Assembly: GCF_000429565.1 (NCBI RefSeq)
Contig: NZ_AUCC01000002.1
Coordinates: 37,288 to 101,287, forward strand
From: Arsenophonus nasoniae DSM 15247
Lineage (GTDB): Bacteria; Pseudomonadota; Gammaproteobacteria; Enterobacterales; Enterobacteriaceae
Direction of reading: 5' to 3'
Length of the DNA stretch: 64,000 nucleotides
Under the pieces are notes generated by a model. The model had not been told where the DNA came from, ran no database searches, and was given only the letters and a program-made list of their open reading frames with translations. Below, one piece after another: positions 21,020-31,781 of the stretch. How positions within the stretch are numbered: position 1 is the stretch's first letter; every line of letters starts with the position of its first letter. The position numbers were made by a program, and so were the translations under genes.

Positions 21020-21043
21020 AAAATGAGGGATTTCCCTCATTTT
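21020..21043 (+). terminator. clpX terminator
   Basis: A 10-bp perfect stem AAAATGAGGG / CCCTCATTTT with a 4-nt loop lies 34 bp after the clpX stop. It separates clpPX from lon transcription. Confidence 0.85.
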
Positions 21044-21065
21044 GTGTTTAATGCCGAATCAGGCT

Positions 21066-21094
21066 ATTGAATGTCAAAATCTTGTCCCCATATA
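21066..21094 (+). promoter_or_regulatory. Sigma-32 heat-shock promoter of lon
   Basis: A TTGAA -35 core (ATTGAA at 21066-21071) and CCCCATATA (21086-21094) are separated by 14 bp, fitting sigma-32 promoters. The arrangement closely resembles the E. coli lon heat-shock promoter as I remember it. It lies about 80 bp upstream of the lon ATG. Confidence 0.75.
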
Positions 21095-21174
21095 ACTTTA
21101 TATTTGAACTGAGGTTTCTCAAAACTTTTAAGGAAACCCTAAAATTGGCATAAGCTAAACGAAGAGAGAACCTT

Positions 21175-23535
21175 ATGAATCTTGAGCGTTCCGAACGCAT
21201 TGAAATTCCCGTACTGCCTCTGCGTGATGTCGTGGTTTATCCACATATGGTGATCCCATTATTTGTTGGCCGTGAGAAATCAATTCACTGTCTTGAAGCC
21301 GCAATGGATCATAATAAGCAGGTCATGTTGGTGGCTCAAAAAGAAGCGTCTACTGATGAGCCAAGTGTAAATGATCTTTTCTCTGTAGGGACAGTTGCTT
21401 CTGTTTTGCAGATGCTAAAACTACCAGATGGTACTGTTAAAGTATTAGTTGAAGGTCTGCGGCGTGCAAAAATCACAACGCTAACAGATAATGGAGAATA
21501 TTTCATTGCACAGGCTGAGTATTTTAGTTCTCCAACTGTTGATGAAAAAGAGCAAGAAGTCCTAAACCGGACAACCATTAATCAGTTTGAAGGCTATATT
21601 AAACTGAATAAAAAGATCCCACCTGAAGTATTAACATCATTACATTCTATTGAACAATCGGACAAATTAGCTGATACAATCGCTTCCCATATGCCGTTAA
21701 AATTAGCGGATAAACAGCGTGTATTAGAAATGGCGGATGTGGTTGAGCGCCTTGAATATTTGATGGCAATGATGGAATCTGAAATTGATTTACTGCAGGT
21801 TGAAAAACGTATTCGTAATCGCGTTAAAAAGCAGATGGAGAAAAGTCAGCGCGAATACTATTTGAATGAGCAGATGAAAGCAATTCAGAAAGAATTAGGT
21901 GAGATGGAAGATGCGCCTGATGAATATGAAATGTTCAAACGTAAAATTGAAGAAGTCAAAATGCCAAAGGAAGCGCGGCAAAAAGCGGAAGCAGAATTAC
22001 AAAAATTGAAAATGATGTCACCGATGTCTGCTGAAGCGACAGTTTTACGCAGCTATATTGATTGGATGGTGCAAGTCCCGTGGAATGCTCGTAGTAAAGT
22101 TAAAAAAGATTTGCTAAAAGCTCAGGAGACATTGGACAGCGATCATTATGGTTTAGAACGCGTTAAGGAACGTATTCTCGAATATTTAGCTGTGCAGAGT
22201 CGTGTGAGTAAAATTAAAGGGCCAATTTTATGTTTGGTGGGACCGCCTGGTGTCGGTAAAACATCCTTGGGCCAATCAATTGCTAAAGCGACAGGACGTA
22301 AATATATTCGTATGGCACTTGGTGGTGTCCGTGATGAGGCTGAAATTCGTGGACATAGACGAACTTATATTGGCTCCATGCCGGGAAAACTAATTCAAAA
22401 GATGGGAAAAGTGGGTGTTAAGAACCCCTTATTTTTGTTAGATGAAATCGATAAAATGTCCTCGGATATGCGAGGTGATCCTGCATCAGCTTTACTTGAA
22501 GTGCTCGATCCAGAACAAAATGTTGCCTTTAATGACCACTATTTAGAAGTTGATTATGACCTTTCTGATGTTATGTTCGTTGCAACTTCAAACTCGATGA
22601 ACATTCCAGCACCGTTATTAGATCGGATGGAAGTGATTCGTCTTTCTGGTTATACCGAAGATGAAAAACTCAACATTGCGAAAAAACATTTGTTACCCAA
22701 ACAGATCCAACGAAATGCCCTAAAAAAAGGGGAACTTACGATCGATGATAGCGCAATTATTGGCATTATTCGTTATTATACCCGCGAGGCTGGTGTTCGT
22801 GGTTTAGAACGAGAAATTTCAAAATTATGCCGTAAAGCAGTCAAAGCACTACTGATGGATAAATCATTAAAACACCTTGTCATTAATGACGATAATCTAA
22901 AAGACTATCTTGGTGTGCGTAAAGTTGATTACGGTCGTGCAGATACTGAAAATCGTATCGGTCAAGTGACGGGTTTGGCTTGGACAGAAGTTGGTGGTGA
23001 TTTATTAACTATTGAAACAGCTTGTGTACCGGGCAAAGGTAAACTCACTTATACCGGATCACTAGGTGAGGTTATGCAAGAATCAATTCAGACTGCATTA
23101 ACTACCGTTCGAGCGAGAGCAGAAAAGTTAGGTATTAATGCTGATTTCTACGAAAAACGGGATATTCATGTGCATGTACCAGAGGGAGCAACACCAAAAG
23201 ATGGTCCCAGTGCAGGAATTGCGATGTGCACAGCATTGGTTTCTTGTTTGACCGGTAATCCTGTACGAGCAGATGTAGCGATGACAGGTGAGATAACATT
23301 ACGCGGTTTAGTGTTACCAATTGGTGGTTTAAAAGAAAAATTGCTAGCCGCTCACCGTGGTGGGATAAAAATTGTGTTAATTCCCGATGAAAATCGTCGT
23401 GATTTGGAAGAAATACCTCAAAATGTTATCGCAAATTTAAAAATTTACCCGGTAAAGACCATTGAAGAAGTTTTTTCTATTGCATTACAAAATCCCCCTT
23501 TTGGGATGGAGATAGTGAGCAAAAAATGTTCTTAA
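21175..23535 (+). CDS. lon: ATP-dependent protease La
   Basis: Lon is a soluble hexameric AAA+ serine protease that degrades damaged and regulatory proteins. The 786-residue product (784 in E. coli) has an N-terminal LON substrate-binding domain (about 1-200), a coiled-coil, Walker A GPPGVGKTS near 356, Walker B FLLDEIDKM, and a C-terminal protease domain. The catalytic Ser679 lies in KDGPSAGIAM and the catalytic Lys in GGLKEKLLAAHRGGIK. AGAGAG precedes the ATG. Heat induction is expected from the sigma-32 promoter upstream. Confidence 0.98.
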   Translation: MNLERSERIEIPVLPLRDVVVYPHMVIPLFVGREKSIHCLEAAMDHNKQVMLVAQKEASTDEPSVNDLFSVGTVASVLQMLKLPDGTVKVLVEGLRRAKITTLTDNGEYFIAQAEYFSSPTVDEKEQEVLNRTTINQFEGYIKLNKKIPPEVLTSLHSIEQSDKLADTIASHMPLKLADKQRVLEMADVVERLEYLMAMMESEIDLLQVEKRIRNRVKKQMEKSQREYYLNEQMKAIQKELGEMEDAPDEYEMFKRKIEEVKMPKEARQKAEAELQKLKMMSPMSAEATVLRSYIDWMVQVPWNARSKVKKDLLKAQETLDSDHYGLERVKERILEYLAVQSRVSKIKGPILCLVGPPGVGKTSLGQSIAKATGRKYIRMALGGVRDEAEIRGHRRTYIGSMPGKLIQKMGKVGVKNPLFLLDEIDKMSSDMRGDPASALLEVLDPEQNVAFNDHYLEVDYDLSDVMFVATSNSMNIPAPLLDRMEVIRLSGYTEDEKLNIAKKHLLPKQIQRNALKKGELTIDDSAIIGIIRYYTREAGVRGLEREISKLCRKAVKALLMDKSLKHLVINDDNLKDYLGVRKVDYGRADTENRIGQVTGLAWTEVGGDLLTIETACVPGKGKLTYTGSLGEVMQESIQTALTTVRARAEKLGINADFYEKRDIHVHVPEGATPKDGPSAGIAMCTALVSCLTGNPVRADVAMTGEITLRGLVLPIGGLKEKLLAAHRGGIKIVLIPDENRRDLEEIPQNVIANLKIYPVKTIEEVFSIALQNPPFGMEIVSKKCS

Positions 23536-23570
23536 TGCCCTGATTTAAAATAAAAATTTTATATAAAATT

Positions 23571-23608
23571 AAAACTGATAAATCTTAAATGGTTTATCAG
23601 TTTTTTTT
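23571..23608 (+). terminator. lon terminator
   Basis: A 12-bp perfect stem AAAACTGATAAA / TTTATCAGTTTT followed by TTTT lies 36 bp after the lon stop: a classical rho-independent terminator. Confidence 0.9.
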
Positions 23609-23766
23609 GTCTCCTAAATAATTTAAGTAAACAAATCTATAATTATTTGGCTGTAATATGTTTTCTTGCCATACTTTTGTAGTAGTGATACGACGGTGTC
23701 ATCTTTTTGTGAACCGTTAGCAATATGTTTGTTTAATCCATAATTAATAAAATGGGGATGATAAGC

Positions 23767-24054
23767 GTGAAAAAGAAAGAACTAGTAGAGAAAATTGCAA
23801 AAGAGTCGAAGGCTGCTAAATCAGTCGCTGAGAGCGTGTTGAATGCATTTCTTAAAACTGTATCTCAAACTCTTAAAAAAGGTGATAAAGTTCAGTTAAT
23901 AGGCTTTGGCACTTTTGAAGTTAAACAACGTGCAGCACGTAATGGCCGTAATCCTAAGACAGGTAAGGTAATTAAGATAGCTGCAGCAAAGGTACCGTCG
24001 TTTAAAGCCGGCCAAGGATTAAAAGATACTGTTAACGGCCACAAGAAAAAATAA
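23767..24054 (+). CDS. hupB: HU-family DNA-binding protein at the hupB locus
   Basis: This is a histone-like HU/IHF family nucleoid protein. Family hallmarks are GFGTFEV, the RNPKTG turn of the DNA-wrapping arm, and the C-terminal [13 protein letters not shown] prefer the GTG at 23767, which has GGGGA 8 nt upstream; ATGs at 23752 and 23758 are in frame and possible. The position between lon and ppiD is that of hupB. However, the sequence departs from enteric HU-beta: [10 protein letters not shown] at the N-terminus, [16 protein letters not shown] in the middle and a basic NGHKKK tail beyond the usual end. It may be a diverged hupB or a replacement. No other HU gene is in the window. Confidence 0.85.
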   Translation: MKKKELVEKIAKESKAAKSVAESVLNAFLKTVSQTLKKGDKVQLIGFGTFEVKQRAARNGRNPKTGKVIKIAAAKVPSFKAGQGLKDTVNGHKKK

Positions 24055-24120
24055 GGATTGCGGCATACTGTTAACGGATAAACTAAAACAGAATCAATTG
24101 TTTTAGTAAGTTAGAATCGG

Positions 24121-24148
24121 GCGCATCATAAACATGATGCGCTTTTTT
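24121..24148 (+). terminator. HU gene terminator
   Basis: A 9-bp perfect stem GCGCATCAT / ATGATGCGC with a 4-nt loop is followed by TTTTTT. Confidence 0.92.
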
Positions 24149-24214
24149 CTTTTAAGCTAAAATAGCGTATTATGCATCTATTTACTTTGATTAAAAACGG
24201 AGAGTATCCTCTTT

Positions 24215-26086
24215 ATGATGGACAACCTACGCACGGCGGCAAATAGTCTTGTGCTAAAAATAGTATTTGTGATTATTATCTTATCCTTTGTGCTTACTGG
24301 CGTTGGTAGTTACCTGATTGGCGGTTCAAGTAATCACGTGGCGAAAGTGAATGGTACAGCAATTAGTCAAGTTCAACTACAGCAAGCTTTTCAGCAAGAA
24401 AAGCAAGTATTACAAGAACGATTGGGTGATCAATTTGCTGAAATTGCGAGTAGTGAACAAGGGATGCAAATGTTGCGTCGTCAAGCTTTGGAACGTTTAA
24501 TTGGCGTGACATTGCTTAATCAATATTCAAACCAATTGGGTTTAACGGCGAGTGATAATCAAGTTAAGCAGGATATCTACAATATGCCGATATTTCAAAC
24601 AGACGGGCATTTTGATAGTGAAAAATATCGAACGATTTTATCCCAACATAATGTTAATGCTGATGATCTTGCCCAAGAAATACGGCAAAACTTGATTAAC
24701 CGTCAACTTAGCAAAATGTACATAACGGATGAATTTGTCTTACCTGAAGAAGTTAAGTCCTATGCTCAGTTACTTTTACAGCAACGTGAAGTAAAAACAG
24801 CAACTTTATCGCTTGCTAACTATCAATCTAAACAAACGGTTACAGATAAAGAGTTACAAGATTACTATAATGCGCATCAGAACAGTTTTATTTCACCCGA
24901 ACAGGTACAGGTTAGTTATATTAAGTTAGATGCCGCTTCTCAACGTGAAAATGTGGCGGTCAAAGATGAAGAGCTGAAAAACTATTATGAGCAAAATATA
25001 GCTAACTTTACTCAGCCAGCGCAAAAACATTACAGCATGATCCAATTGCCAACAGAAAAAGAAGCCGATTCCGTTGTGAAATCGTTAGCCGGTGGTGCGG
25101 ATTTTAAGCAATTAGTTGCCGAAAAATCGACAGATAAATTTAGCGCAGCAAATCATGGTGCTCTTGGTTGGATGGAGGCGACTTCAACGCCAAGTGAAAT
25201 TATTGCTGCTAATCTAACTAAAAAAGGGCAGATTTCAGCTGTAATAAAATCGGCTAGCAATTATATTATATTTCGCCTTGATGATATTAAACCTGAAGTA
25301 GTAAAACCTTTTCAGTCTGTGAAAACAGAGATTGCCAATACACTAAAAAATGAAAAAGCGATTAATGCATTTTATTCACTCCAACAAACTGCAAGTCGTG
25401 CGGCAATGGATGATAACGAATCATTAACAGCTGCTGAAAAGGCTACGGGTATTAAAGCGGTAACAACAGGTTGGTTTAGTCGTAATAATCTTCCCGAAGA
25501 AATAAGATTTGATAAGGTGGCTGATACTATTTTTAACGGTAACTTAGTAGATAAAAATGGGCCAACAGGTATTAATTCAGATGTTATTAATGTCGATGGT
25601 GATCGTGCGTTTGTTATTCGAGTTGAAAAATATAAACCACAGGTAACACAGCCATTTGATGAGGTGAAAAAAACAGTAGCTGAATTAGTGAAGCTTAATA
25701 AGGCCACAAAAGAAATGGAAGCAGAGGGCAATAAATTGCTTACTGCATTAAAACAGGGGGCAGGTGAAGCTGCTTTAGCCAAACTAGGTATTAATTTTGG
25801 TGATGCTAAGATTATTGAGCGTTTTGAGCAAAATGACGTATTGGTTGAACCCATTTTTCAAATGCCTATTCCCAAAGAAAACACACCGACTTATTTCAGC
25901 ACCAAAGATGCTAAAAATAATTTAGTTATTATTCAATTAATTAAAGTTACTCAAGGTCAACCGACAGATGAAGAATTAAAGGTTTTTTCGCAACGTTATA
26001 AAATGATACTTGGCAATGTTATGATGGAATCATTGATGTTAAATTTACGTGATAGTGCTAAAGTCGATTTAGGACGAATGGAGTAA
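24215..26086 (+). CDS. ppiD: Periplasmic chaperone PpiD
   Basis: PpiD is anchored in the inner membrane by one N-terminal helix and acts as a chaperone at the SecYEG periplasmic exit. The 623-residue product equals the E. coli length. It starts MMDNLRTAANSLVLK, followed by a helix to about residue 35, a SurA-like chaperone region, and a parvulin-like domain near residues 265-355 (TQPAQKHYSMIQLP ... GALGWME). In E. coli the parvulin domain is catalytically inactive, and the same is expected here. CGGAGAG gives the ribosome-binding site. It follows the HU gene, as in enterics. Confidence 0.95.
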   Translation: MMDNLRTAANSLVLKIVFVIIILSFVLTGVGSYLIGGSSNHVAKVNGTAISQVQLQQAFQQEKQVLQERLGDQFAEIASSEQGMQMLRRQALERLIGVTLLNQYSNQLGLTASDNQVKQDIYNMPIFQTDGHFDSEKYRTILSQHNVNADDLAQEIRQNLINRQLSKMYITDEFVLPEEVKSYAQLLLQQREVKTATLSLANYQSKQTVTDKELQDYYNAHQNSFISPEQVQVSYIKLDAASQRENVAVKDEELKNYYEQNIANFTQPAQKHYSMIQLPTEKEADSVVKSLAGGADFKQLVAEKSTDKFSAANHGALGWMEATSTPSEIIAANLTKKGQISAVIKSASNYIIFRLDDIKPEVVKPFQSVKTEIANTLKNEKAINAFYSLQQTASRAAMDDNESLTAAEKATGIKAVTTGWFSRNNLPEEIRFDKVADTIFNGNLVDKNGPTGINSDVINVDGDRAFVIRVEKYKPQVTQPFDEVKKTVAELVKLNKATKEMEAEGNKLLTALKQGAGEAALAKLGINFGDAKIIERFEQNDVLVEPIFQMPIPKENTPTYFSTKDAKNNLVIIQLIKVTQGQPTDEELKVFSQRYKMILGNVMMESLMLNLRDSAKVDLGRME

Positions 26087-26131
26087 TTTGCGATCGTCTT
26101 TCACATAATTGAATACGATTACATAAATTAG

Positions 26132-26155
26132 AGGCTGTGCTTGCGCAGCCTTTTA
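26132..26155 (+). terminator. ppiD terminator
   Basis: AGGCTG / CAGCCT closes a short hairpin with TTTT overlapping its end, 45 bp after the ppiD stop. Confidence 0.75.
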
Positions 26156-26349
26156 CTATTTTATCATTCTATTGTCGTAATGTTTTTTTATTCTTGTATC
26201 TTATCCATTGCTTAGAAAATCTGTTTTTTCATAGAGAAATTATCCCAGAATTGCTTAGCAAACGACCATAAAGCGTATACACCAGGGAAATATAATGCCT
26301 ATTTGGGTAAATAAATATTGATTTTTACTAATGAATAAGGAGGTTAAAG

Positions 26350-26718
26350 ATGCTGCTAATGATAAAAAAGAAAATAAAGTTTACAACTAGGATCTTGATT
26401 TTTGCGATAGGATTTTGTCATACCGCACTTGCCCAATCTGATCAGCTAAAAGTCGCTAATGATCAACCGCAAACTACAACGAAATTAGTTATCAATAAAA
26501 TGGACAATCGACAGTTGATGGATGATAAAGTTAACATCAATACTGCATCTGAGGAGGAGTTGGCGGAGAAATTAAATGGGGTCGGATTAAAAAAAGCGCA
26601 GTTAATCGTGCTACATCGCAAGAAATTTGGCGGATTTAAATCAATCGAGCATCTTCAGGATGTGCCAGGTATTGGTTTGGGTTTTATTGAAAAAAATCGT
26701 GAGAAATTAACCTATTAA
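26350..26718 (+). CDS. ybaV: ComEA-like helix-hairpin-helix protein YbaV
   Basis: This is a small secreted or periplasmic ComEA-family protein with a probable DNA-binding helix-hairpin-helix domain. The N-terminus has a signal peptide (basic residues, a hydrophobic stretch, cleavage probably near TALAQS). Residues from about 60 on carry the ComEA core VNINTASEEELAEKLNGVGLKKAQLI and GFKSIEHLQDVPGIGLGFIEKN. The 122-residue length matches E. coli YbaV (123). AAGGAGGT precedes the ATG. Its role in E. coli is not established. Confidence 0.9.
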   Translation: MLLMIKKKIKFTTRILIFAIGFCHTALAQSDQLKVANDQPQTTTKLVINKMDNRQLMDDKVNINTASEEELAEKLNGVGLKKAQLIVLHRKKFGGFKSIEHLQDVPGIGLGFIEKNREKLTY

Positions 26719-26726
26719 AATGTGAT

Positions 26727-26764
26727 AGGAACTGAGAGATAGCTATTAGTCTCAGTTCCTTATT
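26727..26764 (+). terminator. ybaV terminator
   Basis: An 11-bp perfect stem AGGAACTGAGA / TCTCAGTTCCT is followed by TATT, immediately after the ybaV stop. Confidence 0.8.
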
Positions 26765-26917
26765 CCTTACACCAATATACGCTGTAGGTATTAAATACAC
26801 TTAAGCTAAAAATAATAAATATAAATTATTATATCTTGCATTGATTAATAGAGTGCTATTTATTCTAAGTTAAATTAGGTTATTGTTTGCGTATCGTTAA
26901 ATAGTATCAATTTAAAA

Positions 26918-27619
26918 TTATTTAAGGTGCATTTTTTGCTTTAAAGAGGACATAATTGCTTGTCTATGATTAAGATAATATTTTAATCCCTCTGCACGCA
27001 GATGGCAGGCTGCACATTTTTGACAGCCATCACCTATAATACCATTGTAACAAGTAAGGGTTTTATTTTGTATAAATTCAAAGGAGTGGTAATAATCGGC
27101 TAGTGCCCAAGTCTCGGCTTTATTTAGCCACATAAGTGGGGTTTCAAAGCGAATTGCTTTAGCTATACCTAGGCAAATAGCTTGATTGAGCGCTTTAACA
27201 AATTCATCTCTACAATCAGGATAACCAGAAAAGTCTGTTTCACAAACACCGGTTATAACTACTTCAGCTTGAACTTGGTAAGCATAAATAGCAGCAAGTG
27301 TGAGAAATAGAATGTTACGTCCTGGAACGAAAGTGTTGGGTAATTCACTTTCACTGCTTTTTTCATAGGAAGGTATTGGAATGTTATCGCGAGTTAGACT
27401 ACTAATAGCAAGTTCATTTAATAGTCCGACATCCAGTATTTTATGTGCTTTGATGTTAAAATGCTGGCATATCTTTTGAGCAACAACAATTTCAGTACTA
27501 TGACGTTGAGCGTAATTGAAAGTAATACAATGAACTTCGTCATATTGTTTTATTGCTTGTATAAGACAAGTGGTGGAATCTTGTCCGCCACTAAATACAA
27601 TAACTGCTCGTTTCAACAT
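26918..27619 (-). CDS. queC: 7-cyano-7-deazaguanine synthase (queuosine precursor)
   Basis: QueC converts 7-carboxy-7-deazaguanine to preQ0 using ammonia and ATP, in queuosine tRNA modification. The PP-loop signature [11 protein letters not shown] is at residues 7-17, and the zinc site is formed by cysteines in [20 protein letters not shown] near the C-terminus. I chose the ATG at 27619 (233 residues), which aligns with the E. coli start; an in-frame ATG lies at 27634. Other queuosine genes are not in the window. The strand is opposite to ybaV, as in E. coli. Confidence 0.95.
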   Translation of the reverse strand: MLKRAVIVFSGGQDSTTCLIQAIKQYDEVHCITFNYAQRHSTEIVVAQKICQHFNIKAHKILDVGLLNELAISSLTRDNIPIPSYEKSSESELPNTFVPGRNILFLTLAAIYAYQVQAEVVITGVCETDFSGYPDCRDEFVKALNQAICLGIAKAIRFETPLMWLNKAETWALADYYHSFEFIQNKTLTCYNGIIGDGCQKCAACHLRAEGLKYYLNHRQAIMSSLKQKMHLK

Positions 27620-28108
27620 GCCAATACTATCCATCAATGAAGTTTAAGTAACAAATTTTGCTATTCCATATGATACGTTATGTTACCGAGTTTAATCTAG
27701 TTTAGATAGCCTTAATTGGGAAGATATATTCATTGTGTTATATTATTTTGTTTAAATTATTAAATATGGGGTTATTTTATTCTAACTATTTATTAATAAT
27801 ACTATATTAATTCTATGTAATCATTAGATAAAAAATGCCATTATTTATTGGATATATCGTAATGTTTCCTTGATTATAAAGCGGGTAAAATTAATTTGTT
27901 AAAAATATTTTAGATAAATATTATGATGTTAGGTGGATTTCGATAGTTTTATAAATATTTTGTCAACAAGATAGCTAATTGAATTGATCTTTTTTATTTT
28001 TGATTGAGAAAATAAAATATACAACAATTTTGTCTGTATCTCATTAATTTATTGAACTGTAACTTATTATATTTTTTGATGTAATTTTCAATATCAGGAT
28101 AAAAAAAT
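27620..28108. other. queC-mdlA gap, no gene seen
   Basis: This is 489 bp of strongly AT-rich DNA without a credible open frame. In E. coli the interval between queC and mdlA holds ybaE, cof and decR; none is recognisable here. The mdlA promoter must lie in its right part. Confidence 0.5.
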
Positions 28109-29855
28109 GTGAGATTATTTTCTCAATTACGTTGGTATTTCTTAACTGAGTGGCGCCGGTATTTTGGTGCAATCATTTTATTAATTTTTATTGCGGGATT
28201 ACAGCTCATCCCACCACGCCTCGTTGGCTTTATTATTGATGGCATTTAAGCAAACCATGGGTATCAAACAACTTTTGGGTTGGATAAGTGTAATGGTATT
28301 TATTGCATTCATTATTTATGGATTGCGTTATATCTGGCGGTTATGGTTATTTGGTGCTTCTTACAAATTAGCCGTACAGTTAAGACAGAAATTTTATCAA
28401 CAATTTAGTCGCCAAACTCCTGAGTTTTATTTACGTCATAGAGTGGGCGATCTTATTGCACGTACAACAAATGATGTTGATCGAGTTGTTTTTGCGGCGG
28501 GAGAAGGTGTCCTGACACTAGTCGATTCTTTGGTAATGGGGTGTGCGGTATTAATTATCATGAGTATAGAGATCAGTTGGCAACTGACCCTGCTATCATT
28601 GCTACCAATGCCAATTATGGCAATCATTATTAAGCGATATGGTGAGCAACTACATAAACGCTTTAAATCTGCCCAAGGTGCATTCTCTTCTCTCAATAAT
28701 CATGCTCAGGAAAGTTTAACTAGTATCCGTATGATTAAAGCGTTTGGTCTTGAAGATTACCAATCCTATCAGTTTGAGATTGCGGCATTAGAGGCTGGAC
28801 GTAAAAATATGCATGTTGCTAAAGTTGATGCCAAATTTGACCCTACTATCTATATTGCGATAGGCGCTGCAAATTTTTTGGCGGTAACGGGTGGAAGCTG
28901 GTTGGTTTGGCATAATAAAATGACACTAGGTGACTTGACTAGTTTTGTTATGTATTTAGGGCTTATGATATGGCCAATGTTAGCGCTTGCATGGATGTTT
29001 AATATTGTTGAGCGTGGAAGCGCTGCTTATAGCAGAATCTGTGTTTTATTTGAAGAACCCCTATCAATTATTGATGGAAAACAGTGTTTGCAGCCAAGAT
29101 CTGGTCAATTGAGCGTAAACATTCGCCAATTTTATTATCCAGGTGCTGGAATATCTTCTTTGCATAATATTGTATTCAATATACAGCCAGGGCAATTAGT
29201 TGGAATTTGCGGTCCAACCGGGGCCGGAAAATCAACACTATTATCATTATTGCAACGTCATTTTGATGTTATTGATGGTGAGATTTTGTTCCAATCTCTT
29301 GCTCTGACTGATATTCAACAGGGGGACTGGCATGCCAGACTGGCTGTTGTGAACCAAATACCATTTTTATTTTCTGATACCATTGCAGGTAATATTGCTT
29401 TAGGTAAACCAACTGCCAGTCAAACAGAAATAGAGGAAGCGGCAAAGCTAGCTGATGTACATGAAGATATTATGCGTTTACCTAATGGATACAGTACACA
29501 AGTTGGTGAGCGTGGCATTATGTTATCTGGTGGACAAAAACAGCGTATTTCTATTGCAAGAGCACTATTATTAGATACTGAAATTTTGATATTAGACGAT
29601 GCTTTATCTGCTGTAGATGGACAGACTGAAAATAGAATTTTAAAAAATTTACGTCAGTGGCGAGGACGCCATACTATTATCATTAGTGCCCACCGATTAT
29701 CTGCGTTAGTGGATTCAGATCAACTCCTTGTATTGCAGCAAGGTACTATCTTATGTCAAGGTACCCATCAGCAATTAATTGCAAAACCTGGTTGGTATCG
29801 AGATATGTATTGCTATCAGCAAATTGAAGCTTCATTGGAAAATGAACATGAATAA
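28109..29855 (+). pseudogene. mdlA: ABC transporter half-subunit MdlA, frameshifted
   Basis: MdlA is an inner-membrane multidrug-type ABC exporter half that pairs with MdlB. Reading from the GTG at 28109 gives [11 protein letters not shown], matching the MdlA N-terminus, but the frame stops at 28248 after LVGFIIDGI. One extra T in TTT (28245-28247) is enough: removing it joins this to the remaining long frame and gives 581 residues (590 in E. coli). The rest is intact, with Walker A GPTGAGKS, signature LSGGQKQR and Walker [13 protein letters not shown]. The T run is short, so slippage rescue is unlikely. An ATG at 28107 would be followed at once by TGA. Either a recent mutation or a base-call error. 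Confidence 0.85.
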
Positions 29856-31628
29856 GCCTCGTCTTTTATGGCCATCCTTAAAACGCTTATTAATTTATGG
29901 AAATTCATTTCGTAAACCGATAATTATTGCCGTTTTGATATCCTGGGTAGCCGCTGGTGCAGAAATTTGTGGGCCCCTACTAGTGAGTTACTTTATTGAT
30001 AATATGTTAGCAAAAGCCCATATACCGTTGGAAAGCACGGTTATGTTAATAATAGTTTTTTTGCATCACAAATTATTGCTGCTATCTTACACTATTATCA
30101 AACAATTTTATTTAATCAAGTCGCTATCGGTGTTGTTCAAACATTACGTACAGATGTCATGAGTGCTGCTATCAGGCAGCCATTGAGTATTTTTGATAAT
30201 CAACCAGTAGGACAGCTTATTTCTCGAGTGACAAATGATACTGAAGTGGTTAAGGATCTGTTTGTAACTGTTATTCCGACTATATTTCGTAGCTTAGCGC
30301 TAATTATTACCATGTTAATAGCGATGTTTTTTTTAGAGTGGCGAATGGCAATTGTTGCTAGCTTAATTTTCCCTGTCGTATTTTTGGTCATGGTAATTTA
30401 CCAACGTTTAAGTACACCGATTGTTCGTCGAGTGCGGACTTACCTAGCTGATATCAACGATGGCTTTAATGAAATTATTAGCGGTATGACTGTTATCCAA
30501 CAATTTAGGCAACAAGCTCGATTTGGTGAGAAAATGTTGGCAGTAAACCGCCAGCATTATATCGCCCGGATGCAGGCATTAAAGTTAGATAGTATTCTAT
30601 TGCGCCCATTATTAAATTTATTTTCGGCATTAACACTCTGTGGATTAATTTTATTATTTGGATTTAAGGGAATAAATGTTATTAGTGTTGGGGTATTGTA
30701 TGCGTTTATTAATTATCTTGGACGTTTAAATGAGCCATTAATTAAATTAACTTCACAGCAATCTGTATTACAACAAGCTGTAGTTGCAGGCGAAAGAATT
30801 TTTGAATTGATAGATAGCCCACGACAATGTTATGGCCATGATCAATTACCATTATTGTCGGGTCGAGTAGATATGAAAAAGCTTTCTTTTGCTTATCGTG
30901 ATGATAAATATGTATTGTACGAGATTGATCTGCAGATGGAAGATAATGAATTTGTTGCATTAGTTGGGCATACAGGTAGTGGGAAAAGCACGATTACTAA
31001 CTTATTAATGGGATACTATCAGTGGCAAGAAGGACAAATATTACTTGATGGACGTCCACTATCATCTCTTTCCCACCAAGTGTTGCGTAATTGTATTACT
31101 ATAGTGCAACAAGAGCCGGTTATTTTAGCAACGACTGTTTTTGATAATATCGCTTTGGGAAGAGAAATTTCAGAACAGAAAGTTTGGCAAATTTTAACAA
31201 TTGTTCAGCTCGCTGATTGGGTACATAAATTACCGAATGGCTTAAATACTCTACTAGGCGAGCAAGGCAATATGCTATCTGCAGGGCAGAAGCAGCTACT
31301 GGCGTTAGCGCGGGCTTTAGTACAAACGCCGAAAATTTTAATATTGGATGAGGCAACGGCAAATGTCGATTCGGGAACTGAGAGAGCTATCCAAGCCGCT
31401 TTACAGTTAATTCGTCGACAGACAACTTTAATCGTTATCGCCCATCGACTTTCTACTGTTATCGACGCGGATAAAATTTTTGTCTTACATCGTGGTAAAA
31501 TCGTTGAGCAAGGCAAACATAATGAATTGTTGCGACATTCAGGGCTTTATGCTCAGATGTACCAATTGCAACAGATAGGTAATTTATTACATACTGGTAG
31601 CTTAGATCATCTCGATATGGTTTATTAA
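29848..31628 (+). pseudogene. mdlB: ABC transporter half-subunit MdlB, frameshifted
   Basis: MdlB is the partner half-transporter of MdlA. The ATG at 29848 overlaps the end of mdlA by 8 bp. The frame reads normally ([13 protein letters not shown] ... [10 protein letters not shown]) to a T7 tract at 30056-30062, after which the correct sequence ([19 protein letters not shown]) continues in another frame. Adding one T restores 593 residues, the exact E. coli length. The second part has Walker A GHTGSGKS, the signature-region sequence [15 protein letters not shown] and Walker [13 protein letters not shown]. Both halves of the transporter being hit suggests loss of function, but slippage on T7 or a sequencing error are alternatives. 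Confidence 0.87.
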
Positions 31629-31690
31629 TTTTTTTGCTATTATTTTTATATATTTAAGTCACTTAAATGTTTAACATTATTTATTTGAAT

Positions 31691-31720
31691 AAGAAAACAG
31701 CACTTGATTTCTGTTTTCTT
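31691..31720 (+). terminator. Hairpin after mdlB
   Basis: AAGAAAACAG / CTGTTTTCTT forms a 10-bp perfect stem with a 10-nt loop, about 60 bp after mdlB and ahead of the 4.5S RNA gene. Confidence 0.6.
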
Positions 31721-31781
31721 GCTATTTGAATTTGAATAACGCATAATGCACGCCTCTATTGTTCAGATAGAGCCATTCAAT

